Part shown: positions 1 to 6,380 of the stretch, in pieces
How positions within the stretch are numbered: position 1 is the stretch's first letter
How the letters are laid out: the number at the start of each line of letters is the position of its first letter
NCBI GenBank assembly: GCA_945878385.1
Contig: CAMCTE010000139.1
Location: 1-7,187, forward strand
DNA: 7,187 nucleotides
Direction: 5' to 3'
From: Azohydromonas lata NBRC 102462
GTDB lineage: Bacteria; Pseudomonadota; Gammaproteobacteria; Burkholderiales; Burkholderiaceae_C
Translations under genes and position numbers: made by a program
Notes under the pieces: generated by a model
Told to the model about the DNA's origin: nothing
Seen by the model: only the letters and a program-made list of their open reading frames with translations
The model's database searches: none

Positions 1-89
1 GCCATGAGGTCGGGCGGTACCGCGGGAACCGTGTTTTCAATTTTTGACTGCACCGGCATCAAGGCCTGCTCCACCGACTCATTCATCAT
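1..89 (-). CDS. Unidentified protein, N-terminal fragment, coupled to the photolyase-like gene
   Basis: This frame opens on the minus strand with two consecutive ATG codons (89-87 and 86-84). The first overlaps the TGA stop of the photolyase-like gene in the ATGA arrangement typical of translational coupling. It stays open for 29 codons to the window edge, beginning MMNESVEQALMPVQSK and ending in a Pro-rich stretch. There is no signal peptide and no membrane segment in the visible part, which looks soluble and polar. Nothing in these residues identifies a family, so no function is proposed. The overlap argues that it is a real gene co-transcribed with the photolyase-like gene. Which ATG is used cannot be decided. 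Confidence 0.55.
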   Translation of the reverse strand, partial: MMNESVEQALMPVQSKIENTVPAVPPDLM

Positions 90-1240
90 TGATCCTGCAC
101 ACGGGTCCAAAACTGGGAAAACGACCGGCAGCGCCGACCGGGGTCGGCCCAGATGCGCGGCACCGACTCGCCCTGGCCTGGCAACAGCCACGAACGCAGG
201 TGCGGGTCGGCCACGGTGCGGGCACTCGCGGGTGGCGCGCCTTCGCACCACACGATGCGCTCGGTGTGCTCGCGCATCAGGGCCATCACCCAGTGCCAGC
301 GGCGCTCGCTCCAAGCCCAGCGGCTGTGGAAGCTGGCCGCGAACACGCCCACCACCGGACGGCTGGTGTCTGGCGGGGCGCGCAGGTTCCAGGGATGGAT
401 CAACCAGGCACCGTCGAGGTCGCCGGCCTTGGCGGTGGGCAACTCAAAGGTGGGGCGGTTCAGCAGGGGTGGCTCAGCGCATGCGCCAGCGGCTGCCGCA
501 CGCCCTGGCCGTTCCAACCGCTTGCCACTGCGCGCCACATCCTCCAAAGCCTCGTAGGACGCATCGATCACCGTGCCGCGCGAATGCCAATTCGACGGCG
601 CGAACTTCTCGACATTGCCCGCATTGAAGAGGTAGGGCTTGTGCGAACCGGTGCCCGCCACCCACTGCCAGCTCAGGTGGTTGCTGGCCAGGTCACCATC
701 AAGCAAGTGCCCATAGAGCCAATCGGCACCCGCTCGCCAGTGCACTTTGCGCAGGTGCACCACATAGGAAGCCAGCCACATGCGGGCATGGTTGTGCAGG
801 TAGCCGGTGGTGTAGAGCTCGTGCACCGCCTCGTCGATGGCCGGCACACCTGTGCGGCCCTGGCGGATGTCATCGGGCAGTACCCGGGCATAGCTGCTCT
901 CGGGCATCGGCCCGTCGTGCAGCGAGGCAAAGATGCCCTTGCCCTCGTGCTGCCACACGTGGTGGAAGTATTCACGCCAGGCCAGTTCATTGATGAACTT
1001 GTGGTCAGGCGGCAGCGCCCGCTCCTTGGCATCGCGCGCGCGCTCGCCCTCCTGCACCGTTTCGAGCACCTGCGGCAGTGTGAGCACACCGTGGGTGATG
1101 TAGGGCGACAAGCGCGTCACCGCACCTTCGAGGTGGTTGCGGCTGCGCGCGTAATCGTGCGCGCGCACGGCCTGCAGGCGCAACAGCGCAGCCTGCGCGG
1201 TAGGCTCCAGCACGGCCAAAGGCTCTGCAATGGTGTTCAT
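86..1240 (-). CDS. Short photolyase/cryptochrome-like flavoprotein (FAD-binding domain, no antenna domain)
   Basis: This 384-aa protein of the DNA photolyase/cryptochrome family probably binds FAD and either repairs UV photoproducts in DNA or senses light. Visible family blocks are TRLSPYITHG (residues 42-51), NELAWREYF (84-92), GRTGVPAIDEAV (128-139), TGYLHNHARM (145-154) and DGDLASNHLSWQWVAGTG (181-198). By alignment from memory to E. coli PhrB, E85, W88, N150, R153, M154, D181, N187, W191 and W193 match E274, W277, N341, R344, M345, D372, N378, W382 and W384. The protein begins where the FAD half of a classical photolyase (about 470 aa) begins, so the N-terminal antenna domain is absent. 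Residues about 245-384 are a separate region I do not recognise. ATG at 1240 was chosen because conserved sequence begins soon after it. Upstream ATGs at 1270, 1273 and 1318 are possible, and a weak AGGGGA lies upstream of the 1270/1273 pair. It follows the liv terminator and overlaps the next gene. Family membership is firm; repair versus signalling is open. Confidence 0.9.
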   Translation of the reverse strand: MNTIAEPLAVLEPTAQAALLRLQAVRAHDYARSRNHLEGAVTRLSPYITHGVLTLPQVLETVQEGERARDAKERALPPDHKFINELAWREYFHHVWQHEGKGIFASLHDGPMPESSYARVLPDDIRQGRTGVPAIDEAVHELYTTGYLHNHARMWLASYVVHLRKVHWRAGADWLYGHLLDGDLASNHLSWQWVAGTGSHKPYLFNAGNVEKFAPSNWHSRGTVIDASYEALEDVARSGKRLERPGRAAAAGACAEPPLLNRPTFELPTAKAGDLDGAWLIHPWNLRAPPDTSRPVVGVFAASFHSRWAWSERRWHWVMALMREHTERIVWCEGAPPASARTVADPHLRSWLLPGQGESVPRIWADPGRRCRSFSQFWTRVQDQ

Positions 1241-1344
1241 GAATGTGGGGCGTGATGACAAGCCCGGCATCATGGCGATTTGCAGATTCCCCTGCAGGCA
1301 GTCGGCCACCCAGGGCATTGCAGGGTGGAATGCAGCCCGGAAAA
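1241..1344 (-). other. Short intergenic leader of the photolyase-like gene
   Basis: This is the gap between the liv-operon terminator and the chosen start of the photolyase-like gene. If an upstream ATG (1270, 1273 or 1318) is the true start, part of it is coding. On the minus strand I see no convincing sigma-70 -35/-10 pair and no strong Shine-Dalgarno before the ATG at 1240. It contains an 8-bp palindrome, CCTGCAGG, at 1291-1298, of no evident role. A light- or stress-responsive promoter, or read-through of the terminator, would be needed to express the gene; the sequence does not show which. Confidence 0.3.
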
Positions 1345-1375
1345 GAAAAAGGCGCCGGGGCGCGGCGCCTTTTTC
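1345..1375. terminator. Strong, near-symmetric intrinsic terminator ending the liv operon
   Basis: A perfect 12-bp inverted repeat (1345-1356 and 1364-1375, arm GAAAAAGGCGCC) flanks a 7-nt loop. The core is six G-C pairs with an A/T flank. Read on the minus strand, the hairpin is followed by TTTTTCTTTT (1350-1341), a good U-tract, placed 19 nt after the stop of the binding-protein gene. Read on the plus strand it also ends in five T residues, so it could work in both directions, although no plus-strand gene is seen to its left. Confidence 0.88.
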
Positions 1376-1393
1376 AGGTGGGGCTGAATCGGA

Positions 1394-2572
1394 TCAGCGC
1401 ACCACGGCGATCTGCTCGCGCTTGTCGGCCTTGTAGGTGTAGAGCGTGAGCGCACCGTTCTTGATGTCGCCCTTCTCGTCGAAGGCGATGGTGCCGGTCA
1501 CGCCCTTGTAGCCCTCGGTCTTGGCCAGGGCCGGTAGGTACTTGGCCGGCTCTGTGGAATTGGCCTTGACCATGGCGTCGGCCATCACCATCACCGCGTC
1601 GTACACATAGGGCGCGTAGATCTGCACATCGGCATTGAACTTGGCCTTGAACTTGGTGGCGAACTCGGTCATGGCCGTCTTGGCCTCACCTTCCACACCA
1701 CCGGCCTCTGCGCACACCACCTGGCCATCGGCCATGGAGCCAGCGGCCAGCTTGGGCAGCTCACTGCTGCAAATGCCGTCGCCACCCATCAGCTTGGCGT
1801 TGATGCCCAACTGCTTCATCTGGCGCAGCATCGGGCCGGCCACGGCGTCCATGCCGCCAAAGAACACCACATCGGGCTTCTTGGCCTTCAGGGCGGTCAA
1901 GATGGCGGTGAAGTCGGTGGCCTTGTCGTTGGTGAACTGGCGGTCCACCACCTTGCCGCCGGCGGCTTCCACGCCCTTGGCGAATTCATCGGCCACACCC
2001 TGACCATAGGCGGTGCGGTCGTCCACCACGGCGATGCTCTTGCCCTTGAGTTCGGTCACGGCGTACTTGCCCAGCGTGCCGCCCAGGTGCACATCGTCTG
2101 CCACATTGCGGAAAGCGGTGTTGAAGCCTTGACGGGTGTACTTGGGGTTGGTGGCCGAGGGGCTGATCTGGGGAATGCCGGCGTCGTTGTAGATCTTGGA
2201 CGCGGGGATGGTGGTGCCCGAGTTCAGATGGCCGATCACGCCCGACACCTTGCTGTCCACCAGCTTTTGCGCGGCGGCCGTGCCCTGCTTGGGGTCGGCC
2301 GCGTCGTCTTCGGCCAGCAACTCGAACTTCACCTTCTTGCCGTCGATCATCAGGCCCTTGGCGTTCAGATCGTCAATGGCCATGCGCGCGCCGTTTTCGT
2401 TGTCCTTGCCCAGGTGCGCGATGGCGCCGCTGGTCGGGCCCACATGGCCAATCTTCACCACCACTTCGGCCGCAGCGGGCGCGGCCGCGGGGGCTGCCGC
2501 TTCCTTCTTGCCGCAAGCCGCCAGGGCCGCCACGGCGGTCACCGCCAACACCAGGTTCCACTTCTTGTTCAT
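1394..2572 (-). CDS. livK: Branched-chain amino-acid ABC transporter substrate-binding lipoprotein (LivK/LivJ-like)
   Basis: This 392-aa periplasmic binding protein of the Leu/Ile/Val (Peripla_BP_6) family captures substrate outside the inner membrane for the LivHMGF importer. The N-terminus is a lipoprotein signal: MNKKWN, a hydrophobic stretch, then lipobox LAAC with Cys20. An Ala/Pro-rich linker (about 21-36) follows before the first strand, VVVKIGHVGPTSG. Family-typical pieces are SGTTIPASKIYNDAGIP (118-134), SPSATNP (137-143), DDRTAYGQGVADEF (184-197) and GGDGI (263-267). By analogy with LivJ the ligand should contact the S118 region, S139-T141, Y189 and D265. Cys268 and Cys287 could form a disulfide. 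ATG 2572 is preceded by AAGGAG with 10-nt spacing, and it is the only start that gives an intact signal peptide. The gene is last in the operon, 64 nt after livF, followed by the terminator. The exact substrate is uncertain, because related transporters also take other amino acids, amides or aromatic acids. Confidence 0.93.
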   Translation of the reverse strand: MNKKWNLVLAVTAVAALAACGKKEAAAPAAAPAAAEVVVKIGHVGPTSGAIAHLGKDNENGARMAIDDLNAKGLMIDGKKVKFELLAEDDAADPKQGTAAAQKLVDSKVSGVIGHLNSGTTIPASKIYNDAGIPQISPSATNPKYTRQGFNTAFRNVADDVHLGGTLGKYAVTELKGKSIAVVDDRTAYGQGVADEFAKGVEAAGGKVVDRQFTNDKATDFTAILTALKAKKPDVVFFGGMDAVAGPMLRQMKQLGINAKLMGGDGICSSELPKLAAGSMADGQVVCAEAGGVEGEAKTAMTEFATKFKAKFNADVQIYAPYVYDAVMVMADAMVKANSTEPAKYLPALAKTEGYKGVTGTIAFDEKGDIKNGALTLYTYKADKREQIAVVR

Positions 2573-2582
2573 ACGCTGAACG

Positions 2583-2588
2583 CTCCTT
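2583..2588 (-). promoter_or_regulatory. Ribosome binding site of the binding-protein gene
   Basis: On the minus strand AAGGAG lies 10 nt before the ATG at 2572. It is the best Shine-Dalgarno in the operon apart from livG's, and it fixes the start at the signal peptide rather than at the open frame extending upstream into livF. A strong independent site fits the high copy number usually needed for a binding protein. The 64-nt gap it sits in contains a TTGAGA (2634-2629) but no matching -10, so I do not call a promoter there. Confidence 0.7.
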
Positions 2589-2636
2589 GTCAAGATCAGG
2601 GGTTGAGGAAGAAAGAAAGTCCAAGAATTCTCAAGC

Positions 2637-3356
2637 CTACTCGCCCAGGTACGCCGCCCGCACGCGCGGGTCGTGCAGCAGCTCACCGGCCGGTCCGCTC
2701 ATCGTCATTTCACCAGAGTCCATCACATAGGCCCGGTCGGCCACCGCAAGCGCTCGGCTGGCATTCTGCTCCACCAGCAGCACCGTGGTGCCCTGCCGGT
2801 GGATGGCCTGCACCACCTCAAAGATCTTGTCCACCATGATGGGCGACAGGCCCATCGAGGGCTCGTCCAGCAGCAGCAGGCGCGGGCGGGCCATCAGGGC
2901 CCGGCCCATGGCCAGCATCTGTTGCTCGCCACCTGAAAGCGTACCGGCCAACTGGGCCTGGCGCTCCTGCAGGCGCGGAAAAAGGCTGAACACATGGTCC
3001 AAGTCCTCTTGAACACCGGCGTCGTCGCGCAGGTAGGCGCCCATCTGCAGGTTCTCCAGGATGGTCATGCGGGTGAAGGTGCCGCGTCCCTCGGGCACCA
3101 TCACCAGGCCCTGCGCCACCAAGTCCCATGAACCCAAGCCGGCCGTCGGTGCACCGGCGTATTGGATGCGCCCGCTGTTCGGGGTCAGCATCGCGGTCAG
3201 GGCCTTGAGCGTGGTGGTTTTGCCCGCGCCATTGGCGCCGATCAGGCTGACCAGCTCACCCGAGCGCACTTCCAGGCTCACGCCCTTGACGGCCTGGATA
3301 CCGCCGTAGGAAACCCGCAGGTCCTGCACGCGCAGCAGCACTTCGGCGTCACGCAT
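2637..3356 (-). CDS. livF: Branched-chain amino-acid ABC transporter ATP-binding protein LivF
   Basis: This 239-aa cytoplasmic ATPase is one of the two nucleotide-binding subunits that drive the LivHM channel. Walker A is GANGAGKT (40-47), followed by the Q-loop region MVPEGRGTF (86-94, with the LivF-typical PEGR), signature LSGGEQQM (140-147) and Walker B LLLLDEPS (160-167). The H-loop position reads LLVEQN with Gln197, as in E. coli LivF, so the missing His is family-typical rather than a defect. The C-terminus, AAYLGE, matches LivF rather than LivG. Length is normal. The ATG at 3356 overlaps the end of livG by 8 nt (ATGCGTGA), which suggests coupled translation. A longer frame opens at 3383 but lies inside livG and adds nonconserved residues. 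Confidence 0.95.
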   Translation of the reverse strand: MRDAEVLLRVQDLRVSYGGIQAVKGVSLEVRSGELVSLIGANGAGKTTTLKALTAMLTPNSGRIQYAGAPTAGLGSWDLVAQGLVMVPEGRGTFTRMTILENLQMGAYLRDDAGVQEDLDHVFSLFPRLQERQAQLAGTLSGGEQQMLAMGRALMARPRLLLLDEPSMGLSPIMVDKIFEVVQAIHRQGTTVLLVEQNASRALAVADRAYVMDSGEMTMSGPAGELLHDPRVRAAYLGE

Positions 3357-4131
3357 GGTGCCCTGCCCCCAGGTAGGCCTCAATCACCTGCGCATTGCGC
3401 TGAACCTCGGCCGGTGTGCCCTGTGCAATCACCTTGCCGTAGTCCAGCACCGTCACCGCGTCGCACAGGCCCATCACCAACTTCACATCGTGCTCGATCA
3501 GCAGCACCGTGCGGCCGTCGGCCCGGATGCGCTCGATCAATTCGCGCAGCACCACTTTCTCGGTGGCGTTCATGCCGGCGGCCGGTTCGTCCAGCGCCAA
3601 CAGCTGCGGGTCGGTGGCCAGCGCGCGGGCAATTTCCAGGCGACGTTGGTCGCCATACGACAAGGTGCGGGCGCGGTAGTCGGCGTACCGTTCGATGCCC
3701 ACATAGGCCAGCAGTTCGCGAGCACGCTGCGCGATGTCGGCCTCTTCGCGCCGGAAAGCCGGCGTGCGCAGCACCGCACCCAGCAGGCCCGAAGTGGTGC
3801 GCACATGGCGCCCCACCATCACATTTTCCAGGGCGGTCATGTCCGGGAACAGGCGGATGTTCTGAAAGGTGCGGGCGATGCCTGCGCGCGCCACCTCGTG
3901 CACCGCACTGGGCTTGTAGGGTTGACCGCCCAACTCAAAGGTGCCGGCATCGGGCACATACAGCCCAGTGATCACATTGAAGAAGGTGGTCTTGCCCGCG
4001 CCATTGGGCCCGATGAGCCCGGCCACCTGGCCGCGATCAATGCGCAGGTTCACTTCGCTGAGCGCCTGCAGGCCACCGAAGCGCTTGCTGGCGCCACGCA
4101 CCTGCAGCACCACCTCGCGGGCTGCGCTCAT
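3349..4131 (-). CDS. livG: Branched-chain amino-acid ABC transporter ATP-binding protein LivG
   Basis: This 260-aa cytoplasmic ATPase partners LivF. Walker A is GPNGAGKT (41-48), the Q-loop is ARTFQNIRLF with Gln90, the signature is LSYGDQRRLEIARAL (157-171, the LivG form with Tyr for the second signature residue), Walker B is LLALDEPAAGMN (177-188), and the H-loop is IEHD with His214. The insertion between Q-loop and signature (RTTSGLLGAVLRTPAFRREE, 111-130) is characteristic of LivG. The C-terminus ends VIEAYLGAG. The start at 4131 overlaps the livM stop as ATGA and is preceded by GGAGG with 6-nt spacing. The frame opens earlier, at 4191, but that part lies within livM and is not LivG-like. 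Confidence 0.96.
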   Translation of the reverse strand: MSAAREVVLQVRGASKRFGGLQALSEVNLRIDRGQVAGLIGPNGAGKTTFFNVITGLYVPDAGTFELGGQPYKPSAVHEVARAGIARTFQNIRLFPDMTALENVMVGRHVRTTSGLLGAVLRTPAFRREEADIAQRARELLAYVGIERYADYRARTLSYGDQRRLEIARALATDPQLLALDEPAAGMNATEKVVLRELIERIRADGRTVLLIEHDVKLVMGLCDAVTVLDYGKVIAQGTPAEVQRNAQVIEAYLGAGHHA

Positions 4132-5252
4132 GATCGGCCTCCGGCCGGCGGCGCGTCCAGGGCCGAGCGACCATGTTCTGGCGTGGGCCAAAGGCCGCGC
4201 GGGCGCAGCAGCATCACCGCAATCATCGCCAGTGCAATCAGCAGTTGGCGCAGGATGGCTGCATCAATCCGCCCGCCGGTCATGTTCTGGATGTCGCCGG
4301 CCACATAACGCAGCACCTCCGGCAGGGCCGCCAACAGCAGGGCACCCAGGATCACGCCCGGCAAATGACCCAGCCCGCCCAGCACCACCATGGCCACGAT
4401 CATCACCGACTCCATCAGGCTGAAGGACTCGGGCGACACGAAGCCCTGGAAGGACGCGAACATCGCGCCGCTCACACCGCCGAAGGTGGCCCCCATGCCG
4501 AAGGCCAGCAGCTTCATGTTGCGGGTGTTGATGCCCATGGCCCGCGCGGCAATCTCGTCTTCGCGAATGGCCATCCAGGCGCGCCCAATGCGGGAATCTT
4601 CGAGGCGCCGGCAAATCACCACACTGGCCACCACCAGCACCAGGAAAAGCCAGTAGTACAGCGTCACCGACGCCACGCGCAGGTCGCCCCAGGGCATGGC
4701 AATGTCCAACGGTTTGCCCAAGCTCAGCCCAAAAATCGTCACCGGGTCGATACGGTCCAGCCCACGCGGGCCGTTGGTGAGGTTGACCGGATGTTCCAGG
4801 TTGTTCATGAACACCCGGATGATTTCGCCGAAGCCCAGCGTGACGATGGCCAGGTAGTCGCCACGCAGCTTGAGCACCGGTGTGCCCAGCAACACGCCGG
4901 CCATGGCCGCCAGCAGCGCGGCCAACGGAATGACCACCCAGATCGGCGTGTGCACGCCCTGCGGAAAGTAGTGTGCGAACCAGGCGAACTGTTCCGCCAG
5001 GTGCGGCGAAGTCAGCAGCGCCACCATGTAGGCGCCTACCGCATAGAAGGCCACGAAGCCCAGGTCGAGCAGGCCCGCATAGCCCACCACGATGTTCAGG
5101 CCCAGGGCCAGCAGCACGTACAGCAAGGCCGTGGCCATGATGCGCACCCAACCCGAGCCGATCTGCTGCACCAGCAGGGGCAGCACCACCAGGGCCACCG
5201 CCGCCAAGGCGAAGACCAGCATCTGCGAACGGGGGGACTTCAACAGCGTCAC
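4128..5252 (-). CDS. livM: Branched-chain amino-acid ABC transporter permease LivM
   Basis: This 374-aa inner-membrane permease pairs with LivH to form the translocation channel. Several strongly hydrophobic segments are evident (about 11-30, 36-57, 61-80, 104-124, 198-214, 247-270, 279-312 and 333-349). The LivM hallmark cytoplasmic loop that contacts the ATPases is GRAWMAIREDEIAARAMGIN (223-242). Other family motifs are LNIVVGYAGLLDLG (52-65), LKLRGDYLAIVTLGFGEI (127-144) and LTNGPRGL (158-165). The tail ends with the usual RPRGLWP, then a short Pro/Gly-rich extension. The start is GTG at 5252, supported by GGAAGGTGA just upstream. An internal ATG at 5222 would remove only ten polar residues. 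It lies 24 nt after livH and overlaps livG by 4 nt. Confidence 0.95.
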   Translation of the reverse strand: MTLLKSPRSQMLVFALAAVALVVLPLLVQQIGSGWVRIMATALLYVLLALGLNIVVGYAGLLDLGFVAFYAVGAYMVALLTSPHLAEQFAWFAHYFPQGVHTPIWVVIPLAALLAAMAGVLLGTPVLKLRGDYLAIVTLGFGEIIRVFMNNLEHPVNLTNGPRGLDRIDPVTIFGLSLGKPLDIAMPWGDLRVASVTLYYWLFLVLVVASVVICRRLEDSRIGRAWMAIREDEIAARAMGINTRNMKLLAFGMGATFGGVSGAMFASFQGFVSPESFSLMESVMIVAMVVLGGLGHLPGVILGALLLAALPEVLRYVAGDIQNMTGGRIDAAILRQLLIALAMIAVMLLRPRGLWPTPEHGRSALDAPPAGGRS

Positions 5253-5256
5253 GGCG

Positions 5257-5265
5257 TCACCTTCC
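5257..5265 (-). promoter_or_regulatory. Ribosome binding site deciding the GTG start of livM
   Basis: On the minus strand GGAAGGTGA ends 4 nt before the GTG at 5252, with its AAGG core 7 nt away. No comparable site precedes the ATG at 5222, so the GTG start is preferred. The site lies in the short gap after the livH stop. Confidence 0.6.
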
Positions 5266-5276
5266 CATGCCTGCCA

Positions 5277-6200
5277 TCACGCCCGGTCTGCCACCCGCTC
5301 ACCCAGGAGGCCTGAAGGCCTCAAGGTGAGCACCACAATGAGTGCGGCAAACGCAAAGATGTCCACATAGTGGCTGCCCAGCACACCGCCGGTGAGTTCG
5401 CCCAGGTAGCCCGCGCCGATGGCCTCCAGCAGCCCCAACAGCAGCCCCCCCACCACCGCGCCGCCCAGGTTGCCGATGCCGCCCAACACGGCGGCGGTGA
5501 AGGCTTTGAGCCCCGGCAGGAATCCCATGGTGTGCTGCACCGTGCCGTAGTTGGCTGCCCACATCACGCCGGCCAGGGCGGCCAGGGCTGCACCGATGAT
5601 GAAGGTGGTGGAGATGACCGCATCGGGCCGCACGCCCATGAGCGCGGCCACGCGGGGGTTCTCGGCCGTGGCGCGCATGGCGCGGCCCAGCCGGGTGCGG
5701 TTCACCAGATACATCAGGCCGGCCAGGGTGACCGCGGTGACGGCCAGGATCAGCACCTGCGTGACCGAGATGACGGCCCCACCGATGTGAAAGGGTTCGA
5801 CCGGCAGCAGTTGCGGGTACGGCTTGGGGTTGGGCTTCCAAACAATCATGGCCAGGGTCTGCAGCAGCAGGCTCATACCCATGGCCGTGATCAGCGGGGC
5901 CAGGCGCGGGGCGCTGCGCAGCGGCCGGTAGGCCAGCTTTTCAATGCCGTAGTTCAGGGTGCAGCACACCAGCACCGCAATCGGCAGCGAAATCAGCATC
6001 AGCACCCAGCCCGGCAGGCCCGTGCCGCCCAGGGCAGTGACCACCGACCAACTCACCAGGGCGCCCACCATCAGCACCTCGCCGTGCGCGAAGTTGATGA
6101 GGTTGATGATGCCGTAGACCATCGTGTAGCCCAGGGCCACCAGGGCATACATGCTGCCCAGCACAAGGCCATTGATGATCTGCTGGATGAGGGTGTCCAT
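5277..6200 (-). CDS. livH: Branched-chain amino-acid ABC transporter permease LivH
   Basis: This 307-aa inner-membrane permease is the first gene of the importer operon and forms the channel with LivM. The opening MDTLIQQIINGLVLGSMYAL, then GYTMVYGIINLINFAHGE (24-41), is a LivH signature. The ATPase-contact loop is LGRAMRATAENPRVAALMGV (171-190), followed by AALAALAGVMW (204-214), KAFTAAVLGGIGNLGGAVVGG (232-252) and the terminal LRPSGLLGERV (293-303). About eight hydrophobic segments are visible and the length is normal. ATG 6200 was chosen because it gives the canonical N-terminus. The open frame continues far upstream, but into noncoding sequence and then the antisense of the divergent gene. 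The Shine-Dalgarno is weak (CAGGCAG directly before ATG). Transcription should begin in the divergent region to its right. Confidence 0.95.
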   Translation of the reverse strand: MDTLIQQIINGLVLGSMYALVALGYTMVYGIINLINFAHGEVLMVGALVSWSVVTALGGTGLPGWVLMLISLPIAVLVCCTLNYGIEKLAYRPLRSAPRLAPLITAMGMSLLLQTLAMIVWKPNPKPYPQLLPVEPFHIGGAVISVTQVLILAVTAVTLAGLMYLVNRTRLGRAMRATAENPRVAALMGVRPDAVISTTFIIGAALAALAGVMWAANYGTVQHTMGFLPGLKAFTAAVLGGIGNLGGAVVGGLLLGLLEAIGAGYLGELTGGVLGSHYVDIFAFAALIVVLTLRPSGLLGERVADRA

Positions 6201-6380
6201 CTGCCTGAGCACTGCGCTGCCCAATCGGTGGGCGGGCCGCGCAGCCTGTGCGTGGTTGGCACCAAGGGTGCGATGGGGCCGAATTAGACACCAGGGCGAG
6301 GCCCCAACACCGCACGGGGCTTCCCGGTCCTTGAATGGGGGGGTGGCGCATGCAACCGACAGATCGCTACGATAAGACTC
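6201..6380. promoter_or_regulatory. Divergent intergenic region between livH and the DUF885-like gene
   Basis: This 180-bp region must hold the promoters of both outward-reading genes. Toward livH, the best -10-like element is TCTAAT on the minus strand at 6288-6283, about 83 nt before the start codon, but it has no convincing -35. Toward the plus-strand gene, TACGAT at 6368-6373 is a weak -10 lying only 7 nt before the ATG. A run of seven G (6337-6343) and an inverted repeat (6298-6323) are also present. As a promoter-bearing region it is secure from gene orientation; the individual elements are tentative. Confidence 0.55.
6298..6323. repeat. Small inverted repeat in the divergent promoter region
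   Basis: GAGGCCCC (6298-6305) and GGGGCTTC (6316-6323) can pair over 8 bp with one G-T wobble around a 10-nt spacer. It lies immediately upstream of the -10-like TCTAAT of livH, over the expected -35 zone, so it could be an operator or simply GC-rich chance symmetry. No T-tract follows on either strand, so it is not a terminator. Confidence 0.3.

Noticed and set aside
44..1255. A 403-codon plus-strand open frame opposite the photolyase-like gene
   Set aside because: It is antisense to a gene with clear family motifs. Its His/Arg/Gly/Ala-rich composition is what reverse-strand reading of GC-rich coding sequence gives, and it has no recognisable domain.
2573..2636. Possible sigma-70 promoter before the binding-protein gene (TTGAGA on the minus strand at 2634-2629)
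   Set aside because: No acceptable -10 hexamer lies 16-18 nt downstream, and a single 5-of-6 hexamer is expected by chance.
4264..5151. A minus-strand frame of 295 codons within livM
   Set aside because: It is an out-of-frame shadow of livM, rich in Gly, Arg and His, with no membrane segments or motifs.
4173..5315. A 380-codon plus-strand open frame opposite livM
   Set aside because: It is extremely rich in His, Gln and Arg, which is the mirror of hydrophobic membrane codons on the other strand. It has no domain and no good ribosome binding site.
5370..6287. A 305-codon plus-strand open frame opposite livH
   Set aside because: It has the same His/Gln-rich antisense signature of a membrane-protein gene, with no motif.
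6337..6343. Run of seven G as a phase-variation tract
   Set aside because: It is short for a slippage switch and lies in noncoding DNA away from any recognised promoter element.
6363..6373. ATCG-CTA-CGAT inverted repeat, with TACGAT as a -10 that would make the DUF885-like transcript nearly leaderless
   Set aside because: The arms are only 4 bp, the hexamer matches 4 of 6, and no -35 is present at the right distance, so it is not called as a separate feature.
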